Origin: Trichostrongylus colubriformis
Taxonomy: Eukaryota > Nematoda > Chromadorea > Rhabditida > Trichostrongylidae
Reading direction: 5' to 3'
Assembly: GCA_963978905.1 (NCBI GenBank)
Contig: OZ022261.1
Span: 37,404,130-37,468,129 of the forward strand
Length of the DNA stretch: 64,000 nt
In this document: in pieces, positions 55,229 through 64,000 of the stretch
Position numbering within the stretch: the first letter of the stretch is position 1
Layout of the letters: each line of letters starts with the position of its first letter
The notes under the pieces: model-generated
What the model was told of the DNA's origin: nothing
What the model saw: the letters and a program-made list of their open reading frames with translations, nothing else
Databases searched by the model: none
Position numbers and translations under genes: made by a program

Positions 55229-56452
55229 TTATGTAGTCTAAAAAGTTTTTTCGTATTTTTAAATACCGCTTTTTCCCTCAAAACTGCTTTCCAGAAAATT
55301 TCTTCTGTACATATTAGGTTGTTCGGAAAGAAATGCGCGTTGAATTTGTCCATTTTTCTCTCCTACTATAAAAGATTCTCCAAAACAGTTCAATCTATTA
55401 GAAAGAGATTTTTATTGTGCATCTTTTCATATATCTTTGTCTATGTCTACTTGGTTTTTTTCAAAGAAAAAAAAGTTTCAACGACTTGAGGCCGACTTTC
55501 ATGTTCTTCGTCATCCAAGCTTTCATTACCGTTTTTTAAACGCTGGAACTTTGCCCGACACTTTATACAGCCAAATCTTTCTGCAAACATTATACGCATG
55601 GCGACAAATATCGCTTATTGCATTGAATCTTGCATTTTTTTTTTTGAAATTTTTTTCTCAAAATTTTGAAAAAACAAATTGAAATTCTTTTTGAATTTTT
55701 TCTTCGAAAAAAAAAACAAGTAGATATAGACAAAAGTATTTCAAAAGATGCGCAACAAAATTCTCTTTCTACCAGACAAAACTGTTTTACAAAATCTTCT
55801 GTAGTAGAAGAGAAATAGATGGACAAAAAAACGCGCATTTCTTTCCGAACAACCTAATATATATGTAGTACAAGTCCACACGCATCTATAGGTATTGTTG
55901 TCTTCCATCTCCCGGATAAGCCTTTTCGGCAAAATAAAAATATCAAAAGTCACTTCATTTTCAATTCCAATTTTTTTTTTCTTTGAATGGCGTTAGACAG
56001 GGAAAGGAAAAGGTGATAATCCGATGGAGCAAGATCAGGGCTATGAGGCAGCAATTTTGTCCAAGCTCGAGAATTTTTTAAAAGAAAAAATTCAAAAAAT
56101 TTTTTACCACTAGTGAAAAAATGACTCGCCAAAAATTCTCGAGCTTGAATAAAAATTGCTGCCCCATCCACCGTATAGCCCTCGTCGTGCTCCATCGGAT
56201 TATCACCTTTTCCTTTCCCTGTCCAACGCCATTCAAAGAAAAAATTTTTTATAATTTTTGTATTGAAAACGAGGTTGATCGTTGATATGTTTATTTTGCC
56301 GAAAAGGGTTATCCGGGAGATGGAAGACAATAATACCCATAGATGCGTGTGGACTTGTACTACATGTGTATGTACAGAAGAGATTGCTGGAAAGCAGTTT
56401 GGAGGGAGAAAGCGGTATTTAAAAATACGAAAAAACTTTTTAGACTACCCAA
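55229..56452. mobile_element. Palindromic mariner derivative, family 2 copy 2 (interrupted)
   Basis: TA-flanked, with ends TTATGTAGTCTAAAAAG and its near complement. Without the nested MITE (55314-55857) and one duplicated TA, its length is 678 bases, the same as the copy at 14383-15060. The arms encode KLLPHSPDLAPSDYHLFLSL on the minus strand and the same motif on the plus strand in the other arm. It is not capable of self-transposition. Confidence 0.9.
55314..55857. mobile_element. MITE nested in the palindromic mariner
   Basis: A 544-base element with ends TTAGGTTGTTCGGAAAGAAA and its complement is flanked by TA (55312-55313 and 55858-55859). Inverted arms of about 150 bases are recognisable, including TCTATgTCTACTTG and its partner CAAGTAGATATAGA. 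The paralogous site in the other palindromic copy (about 14459-14475) is uninterrupted and reads CTGTACATATATATGTAG, matching this site with the MITE and one TA removed. Confidence 0.9.
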
Positions 56453-59400
56453 TATTTAGCGAAAACGTGTTTCAATGATTGTTTGAGAGCACTTTCGCCA
56501 TCGCGAACAGTCAATTGTCACTACAAAAAAAAGTAACAATAAAAAGCCGCATTAAACCAACTTAATACTTGCTAAATTGTATGCTATGTAGCAGAATATC
56601 TCACTTATAAACAACGAATTCATCTTATGCTGCCTGTATGTTGTATCTGACGTTGTGCGGTATTATGCCACTGGCCAAGCGGGACGTTTATGGTCCCCGG
56701 AAAGAGCTGAGATTTGGGGACCGGTAAAAAAACGTCGGAAAGGATGTTGTGATTCTCGAAAGACTTTCACAGTGGTAGTTGACCCGAACGTGAATGGAAA
56801 TATACAACAGTCATATTCTTCCAGTATTAAGTGCTTTTTCAACGTTTTTTTTCACTGAACTCTCACTTTCGAAATCCACCTCTTCCCCCCCCCACCCCCT
56901 CCTCCCCTGCCCGATTCCGGAAGCTCGAGACGATCAATCAGTTTTTTGGAGATCAAGGAGGGCATGCCTTGACATGATGAAAACGGTTGCTATGGAGGAA
57001 GTTTACCAACTTTTCAGCTGTCGATGTCGAACAGTGCTGGAATGAAGTTCAACGTCCAGATGTGAAACTCTAAACTCGTAAATAAACTCGTTCATAATCA
57101 TGGCGATAAATGGTTATGACGGGTAGATTCCTGTTTCTGAGACAACAGAAACTGCCGTTAACCTTGGCCACGTTGATTTCCCATGTTTAATGATGGCGAT
57201 CCCAATCGATTTCTATATGGTGTCGTCATGACACTGAATTCATTTTTTATTCATTTTTTTTACTTATTTGCCATTGTGATAGCATTAAAGACACCGGAAG
57301 GAGGGCAATTTTGGATCACGGTGGCTTGCAGTTGCCGCAATGCACACTCGACAGCTAGCCATTAGGTTTCAGTTGTGATCATATTTTTTTCTTACGCTTT
57401 CGCTAATTCTTCATTTAATTGTTTTACTTGCTTGTTGCTGTGTGTTGTTCCACTTATTTCATTTTATCACGAATGAATGAAATACACTCTGCGATACAAC
57501 AAATGACATCCCTACAGCGGACAACTCGGAAAGTCAGTGTGTGCAGCTCGATGTGATGCGAATTTGATGCAGATTTACACTACAGCGTCGCGCTTTTGGA
57601 TATGGGTTTCTTAACCGATTATCGCTTCTAACCTTGAATGTTCATACAAAATGATCATTTCTTGGCATCTTCCTCGTTTTTCGGATCCGTTCGGTTCCTT
57701 TAAGGACAGCTTCTAGTCTTAATCTGCCTCTGTCAGTCTGTAAATTTTGAGTAGATACGATAGAAATTGATAAGCATTGTGGTAATATTGCAATGAAGGG
57801 GTGGGCAGTTAATCACGTTACTGACATGTCAATCTGCACATTCAAGCGTATATTTGTGCCTAAGCTTCGGTGGACGAAAGGGAGCATTCCGTTGCCATTT
57901 TGAAGCTCAGGTAAAAGTAAAAAGTAGCGTTTGAGCCGTTCACAGTTCTCTCCCCTCCCCCCCCCTCATCACTCGATGGTGGCATCCTATTTCTAGTTCA
58001 ACTGGTTAGCTTCTGCCTATCCATTAGCAGTGTATGGTTTCACGGATAAAAACGCCAACCCCATCAACGCTTTTGTCCAATCTGCATGTGCCTTCTGATC
58101 GTCAGTGAACGGGAAAATACTGTGTTCACATTTCTAAGGTATTTTCTACAAGCTTTTTTAATAGGAGCCGTATGTCGGAAACAGAAGTTTAGTTGGGCAG
58201 TGACATCACTTTGATCACTTTGTGTGATAAGGTTTTACGGAAAATGCTCATGTGCTTTTTTATCATTTCTCTTCGCTGAGAAGCAGGTATTGTTTAACAC
58301 ATCCCTAACAACTACTGCTGTTTGCCTTGTTTCTTTTATTTTCCTTTCTTCTTTGGTCTAAGCCCTCGTCACAATATTTCGCCCGTTGTTGCTCTCGCTT
58401 GTCACCGCTCCACAAGGTAACGATGCGTCACTTTTTCTGTAACTTCCTGTTTTCATCTTTAACTGGTTCAACTTCTGTTTATGTGAGTGGCTACTTATTT
58501 TAGGCGAAAACTGCTAGAGTGGCTACTTATTTTAGGCGAAAACTGCTAAATATGACTAGATATAGCTATGTAGGTGTACGTTGCTATGAAATGAAATGAA
58601 ATGGGATGAATGATGGATGAAATGAATGATGGATGAAATGGGAACTTCGAATACGATTTAGAAATCGTACAGATTGAACGTACAATAAGTTACAGTAGCG
58701 GCCAAAAATATATGCGGTTTCTAATTTCAACCATATTTAGCCAGCGTTAACATATCACGTTCAATTTTTTTGTGTTTCGAAGGCAACTGTCACTCAGTGA
58801 AATAAAGTTTCTCAGCCGAGTAGGATGCAGTTGAAGGTGGGAGAAATTATTTAACTGATAAGACTGAAAATGATCAACACCGTGCTTCAGTGCTTTAAAG
58901 TGCTGTCATGTTCCAAATGACGAGTAGCATGTTTTGGCCTCATTCCGTTCTACTCTTTGCACAACGGCTCGTTTTGTTGAGTTAAAAGCTTTTTATGGCT
59001 GACTGAATTTTTTGAAACTTGTGGTCATTTTCAGAGCTTTCAGTTTTCAGCAAATAATTTCTCGACCTTCACACTGCATCCTAATCGGCTGAGATACTTT
59101 TCATGAAGTAGCAATTGCCCACAAATTACTAAAAAACGAGTTTGCAAACGTCGACCAAAAGTATGGTTAAGGTCCAAAACCGCATTTAATTTTGACCGCT
59201 ACTGTAATCAACTACTAAGTAAAAGTTTCAGTAGTAGTTTTGAGGGTGCTTAAGAATATGTCCATGAGAGAAAAAAACCAAGAGTGCCCTGCGCAAACCG
59301 TAAAAATATCGTCATTCTGGCATGGCCTGGACGAGATCGGAGCATACAAGTAGATATCAGGAAAAGTTTCCACTTGAGGTTATCATCCAAAACTCAACGA

Positions 59401-60447
59401 TACTACCTTTTTCCCTGATAGTGTCGCCTTCATTGCCAAGGAATCATCCATCTCATCACGATTGATGGTGTGCCACTATCCGCAAGTAGTTGCCACCGCT
59501 GATCCAGTGGTCAAGTCCGTGGTGGGTGTCAGCCATCTTGAAACGGTGGGCGTCGTCATACCTTCGGCTTCTCTTTGCACTTATCACTCAAACTGGCGCT
59601 GCGCTGAAGGTGCACCTTTTGCGGTTACGGAGGGGCTATCTGCTCACGGATTCAAACGGGATAACCAAACCGTCACGAACTGTGCCTTTGATCACCATAC
59701 TTTTTTAGGACATCGTGCACGGCGTTTTCTCCTCTTTTACCTTATTATAGAAAAAATCCACAAAAAATGGTCACTCGTTTGAAATCTCGCTATAAATGTT
59801 CCACTTTGTAGAAGTACATTCTTACTTTATGATCCGTTGTGGCTTTTGGCTGGTGCAAAGTACGCACGGGTTGTTTCTTTTCCATTTTACGGGTTGTTCA
59901 CGATTTTACGGGTTGTTTCTTTTCGATTTGAGATATTGAAGTTTTTGCACGGAAATTTGTACGTCGTCTCTATCGTGATCACAAGGTGGACTGAAGGATC
60001 TATTTTCTGTGCATATAGCCGTTATCGTATTCTTCGTTAGGCACACCGGGCGTACAAACTGAAAGGGATACCTTCAGCATGAAAGGAACTAGCGCTTATT
60101 TTTAAAAGAAGTATAGACATAGGACATAACCCATAACCCATCCACCGTTTCCCGAAACTGGTTCACTTTGTAGATCTTTCTGTCCATATAGCACAGATTC
60201 CATTCTTGGCTCTGATAAACACAACGATTCCGTCATTGGAATCAAGGAACTCTGAAACTCAGATGAGTGTGCGGCTGACAGCTTCCTTCTGTAAGTTGAG
60301 CTTCAAATTGAGGAAACTATGCAGAGTTACAATAGCGTGATGGCTAATTGACATGCCCAAAAGCACGGGACTGTACGCTCGTCCACGGCTTTCCCTTAAC
60401 TTGTTTCATGCTAAAAGCGTAAGGAGGGGCTCCACTCCTACTATTAC
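56453..60447. other. Long stretch without a confident gene
   Basis: A plus-strand frame at 56655-56858 reads YATGQAGRLWSPERAEIWGP and looks protein-like, but acceptor and partner exons were not found. Poly-C rich runs occur at about 56885-56910 and 57955-57967. A loose ATGAAATG/GATGAATG repeat lies at about 58588-58640. No transposon ends were recognised. Confidence 0.3.
58485..58548. repeat. Perfect 32-base tandem duplication
   Basis: The unit beginning GAGTGGCTACTTATTTTAGG occurs twice in a row with no differences, so the duplication is recent. The unit has no obvious function. Confidence 0.95.
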
Positions 60448-60764
60448 CTCCAGCACCGCTCTTTGGTGTGACTTCGTGAGTAGCTCAGCTATTTGTGATA
60501 GCAACACCCATTGAGGCTCTCTCGCGCGTCCATATTTGCTATAAGAGTGTGTAGGGGTGTGTGTGGTGTAAATGAGTGCATGTTTGCTAAGGGCGGTCGA
60601 CGGTAATATTGGAGAATCTTCAACTCGGAAGGTGCGAGAAATATGACCCCTCCTCAAGTGGAAGGATAGCGATGAAAACGCAGTACCTACCGTTTCAGCA
60701 CACCGTGCACTCCTCTCGTCCGAAATATCTAGCTGAAGAGTGGCGAAGTGGGTGACCGTTGGTA
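60448..60764 (-). CDS. Candidate minus-strand exons, low certainty
   Basis: The exon at 60691-60764 (PTVTHFATLQLDISDERSAR, then a GTAGGT donor) is followed by an exon-like piece ending at 60448 (EPQWVLLSQIAELLTKSHQR, then a GTAATA donor). Their phases do not agree with any acceptor I can see. The plus strand here also has exon-like sequence: HTVHSSRPKYLAEEWRSG with acceptor and donor, and a membrane-helix frame to 61005. The strand is therefore uncertain. Confidence 0.25.
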
Positions 60765-61195
60765 CTATTTCAACTGATCTTCAATTTGGCCCTACCTTTT
60801 CATTTGACCTCTTGACCTGGTGAGTTCGCGTGTAGCCGACACTCCCGGGAATCTCGGTCAGATTTTATCGCTCCCAAAACAGCCACACGTTTTGCTAACC
60901 TATACAGCACTTGTCTCAGAAATTTTTCTTAATCTCGTTATTACTTTTGTTACTGCCACTTGGGTATTTTTCATACGTGGACAGAAGCTAATTCTTGACC
61001 CCTGAGGTATGGCTCCTGATTTTTCAAGTTTGCAAGGTCTTGAGTGCCCAAGGGTGAAGAACTGCACCGATGATACCTGTGAATAGCTACTAATGCGTAT
61101 GATTTCCTCATGATTCGATAATTTTAGAGGTAACCTAGTTTCAAAAAACAAGTACCGAGCTGATAATGCAATTTAAGTGTAGCGAATTCCGGGTG

Positions 61196-61599
61196 GCGGC
61201 AAGTGTTCCGACCAGTGCTAGGAGGTCAGGTCACCACTGTTGTGTGGAAGGTAATTCACCATAGAAACGACAAATTAACATTTTTGTGAGACTAAAACAT
61301 TGTACAATACTGTTACAGTAGCTGGCTTCCACCTTCGCCACAGATCGTATCTGCTTTCAGTCAGAAATTGTATTTAATGGGATATGCCCTAATATAATAC
61401 GAATAATAAACAAATATCTAACTCTACTGAATATTTAACCTCACAAATATCTGCCTCTACTCTTCGACCCTCATCTTTGACATAATTAGACCACCTAAGT
61501 AGCCAAGATCTTGAAATTGGTATTAAGTCGATCGTCTGGAGGAGTAAACCCACCCATGGGTGACCTGACCCCACACTAATCACCGGAACACTTGCAACA
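61196..61599. repeat. Possible MITE with ~40-base imperfect inverted ends
   Basis: The left piece GGCAAGTGTTCCG..CAGTGCTAGG..GTCAGGTCACC and the complement of the right piece, TTGCAAGTGTTCCGG..TAGTGTGGGGTCAGGTCA, match with several changes. They enclose about 400 bases. No target duplication was identified. Confidence 0.4.
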
Positions 61600-62175
61600 C
61601 ACTAAAATTCAAGGGTGTGTTGAAAGTGTTCCGGTTATTTCGCTTGTACGATAGTAACCCGTGAATGGTATGCTATAAATAGCAAAGATTATTTGTTTGC
61701 ACAGTCTTCACCTCCTGACTATTCACTGTGAAAATACCAACTTCAAGAAAAATGCAGCACCAGTGATAATAGCGGCTTCAGCCGCTCTTCCGCTCGTGTA
61801 CACACACAGACTTTGCTAAGTTTTTGTGAACTATTACTTGATTGGATTATTACTGAATTATTACTTGATAACTCCTACTTGCTTTTCATGTATTCTTGAG
61901 GCTTTTGGTCAAACTATACTACGCTTGGTGTTCACTTATTCCCGATAATCATCTCTCTGTTTAAAATGGTTTAATACCTATCTCTTTTCACGCGGCATAG
62001 CCATTAAAACTGCTTTCTCCAGCAGTTTTTTCTATATGACAACTTATAATGAGCGCACTTATTGGGTTAGGGTCATAAAGACACCCATTTGTAACTGCGC
62101 TTTGTTTTCAATTGGGCGACAACAAGTGTGTCATCGTGGAAATGATCGATCACCACTTGATACCACCTGGCTTTG

Positions 62176-62262
62176 GATGGCCGAGTGGTTCGAGGGTGCC
62201 GGTGCCTCTCCCTGCTGCTTCGGCTTCTTCGAGGTCCCGCACAGCTCAAGAAAAAGGTTTGG
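62176..62262 (+). repeat. tRNA-like fragment (Ser/Leu-type A box)
   Basis: ATGGCCGAGTGGTTCGAGGG is a good match to the D-arm and A box of serine or leucine tRNAs. The downstream TTCTTCGAGGTCCC only partly matches a B box, and the acceptor stem does not pair. This is a tRNA-derived relic or chance similarity, not a gene. Confidence 0.35.
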
Positions 62263-64000
62263 TTGATGAGTCGTGATGGGTGCGTTTGGACAAGCGGATC
62301 ATAAAACTCCTCAAAAGCGGATCGAATTTCGTAACACTTGATTTTTTAATCTCCCTATCAACGGTTATCGGTCATTATCACTTTCTATCGCTTACGATCT
62401 GTGTTTGCACCGTTGCTAAGATGTGGCAAATATAACATATTAATTACAAGGTGGTATTGCGAGCAAGCAACGCGGCTACTGCAAATGGTACTGAGTGGGT
62501 CTGTTGTTCCGCGAGCTTCGCTTCCAATGCTTAGGTGAATTCAAACAATTTTTATCAAAAATAAAACACGGCATGCTTCAACGGTCTTCTATTCCGGCCC
62601 CAGCGGATATGATGTAAAGACGATATTCATACTTAACTCCAAGTATTCACCGTAAAAAATACCCATATAACGGCGAGAACAGGTGGCGAATGGAAATAAA
62701 CAGCTGATCTCGCATTCTGTGCCGTATTTTTCGCGGCGCACACTTATAAAATTCGTATGGAAGCAAGGATGTCGCAGCAAGGCGCCACGGCAACAAGCCA
62801 GTGGCTTTTCATTTTCAAACGGCATTCCAAAAGGACCTCACTTCTGGTTCCTATTGAAAAGGAGCCCCTGTAACGTGTGCAATCAGCGAAATCTCTAGAG
62901 TATTTTTTGAATAATTACAAAAGTCTCTATAGCTGCAGGATCTTCTAAGTGCACTCTCGTAAAACACCATGCCCGAGTTACTCAATGCAGAACGCTTTTT
63001 TTTTTTGCAAAAAATGGAGCCACTGAGTAATTTCTGCGATGGAATGAATCCCATTAAATAAATTTATTCCGCAATTTCCCGCTTAATCTCTTGACCCGCC
63101 TGGTACCACCAGGTATCGTATACCAGTAACGGAATAATAGCGCAATTACCCACAACTGCTGGTCTAGCGGGTTGCTTTTTTAAGACTACCATTTTCGTTT
63201 GTGGTCAGGAGCTCTTCTCGTTTTGATCATTTCTGGAACCTTTACCTAGATCTGGTCCCCGTCATAAAGCCGAGATTTCCAGTCAGTCTCTCAGTAACAG
63301 GTGAAACCCATACGCAGACTACATATGTAAGAGGTCTCTAGCTCGCACCCATCGTCATCGCGAATTTCTTGCATAAGGGATCACACCCATAGGGGCTTCC
63401 ATTTGACCCAATACGACCTAACCGGGACACTTTCCCCAACTTCTGAGTTTGTATGAGTGCTTATATTACTATGGTACTAAGTACTTATGGTGTACACTGG
63501 AGTAGGGTGTGCTACTAAGCACAAGGGTTATAACAATCATGACAATAATATTAGGTTTATGCACAATTATTGCTGCTTTTTGCGCTTTTTTTTTACAGAA
63601 GTAGTGTTTTACTTGTTTAAGATTTCTTTATTTTGCCAATTACTTATATACTTCTGAGCAATCGCAGAACTTCATTTGTTGAACATTTTCATTGTTTTCA
63701 TCGAATCAATTTCGATCTAATAAGCAGTAGTTATGCATCAGTCGGATACCTAGGCTGGTGCGAACCTCGAAAATGATGCATACTGAGTGCGGTTCTTTCG
63801 TCCGCTAGAACACACATGCAGATGGACGAATAACAGACACGCTAGCTACGAAATAAGCGTCTCTGATTGCATGCTTGCGCTTGGTTAGTTAATGTGCTAG
63901 AGATGCAGCGGTAACGCCCAGAATACGGAAAGGCACCAACATTCGTGCCATTACCCCCGAGTTGATGATGAAGCAAACTAAGAAGTAACAGATTTCAACC
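62263..64000. other. No recognisable gene or repeat
   Basis: I see no splice-supported exon, transposon end or structured element to the right edge of the window. Confidence 0.4.

Noticed and set aside
59462..59782. Plus-strand 106-codon frame
   Set aside because: Neither this frame nor its complement shows a motif, acceptor or donor that would support an exon.

Overview
The window reads as nuclear DNA of a nematode, most likely a strongylid (hookworm-like) clade V worm. Genes are split into small exons of about 50-500 bases with GT..AG introns, many acceptors are of the TTTCAG type, the sequence is AT-rich, and the repeats are dominated by mariner/Tc1 elements plus an RTE-type retrotransposon tail. 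There is no bacterial-style gene organisation. Most long reading frames without splice signals are chance or sit inside repeats.

Two genes can be built with confidence because exon boundaries keep the reading frame. On the minus strand, 2030-6243 encodes an integral-membrane family 2 glycosyltransferase with a DxD-type motif, a QxxRW motif and several membrane helices. On the plus strand, 42272-48860 encodes a secreted protein of about 680 residues with a signal peptide, Cys-rich stretches, a long proline-rich disordered middle and a C-terminal ShKT-like domain. Less certain exons lie at 13559-13919 (+), 15548-15700 (-, GPCR-like), 38175-38842 (-), 49865-50103 (+), 51354-51540 (-), 53521-53696 (-) and 60448-60764 (-).

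The rest is largely transposon DNA. 1-260 is an RTE reverse transcriptase tail. 6340-9063 holds a mariner, a tRNA-derived SINE and a 1.3-kb element with long terminal inverted repeats. 12526-17486 holds three DNA elements, including a Tc1-like element with doubled (IR/DR) ends. 18444-19700 holds a microsatellite and decayed tandem repeats. 20471-22784 holds two mariners that share one internal deletion. 27985-34280 holds four inverted-repeat elements and a mariner relic. 37819-37953 is a tRNA-like sequence inside a hairpin. 39690-40205 is a pentanucleotide satellite. 46109-47825 is repeat DNA in introns of the ShKT gene. 50445-56452 holds more palindromic mariners, one interrupted by a MITE.

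The most unusual theme is a set of four palindromic mariner derivatives from two unrelated subfamilies. Each carries two facing copies of the 3' third of a transposase gene between TA target sites. Together with the deletion mariners, the nested MITE and the Pol III-box hairpin, they show several routes by which non-autonomous elements have arisen in one 64-kb stretch.
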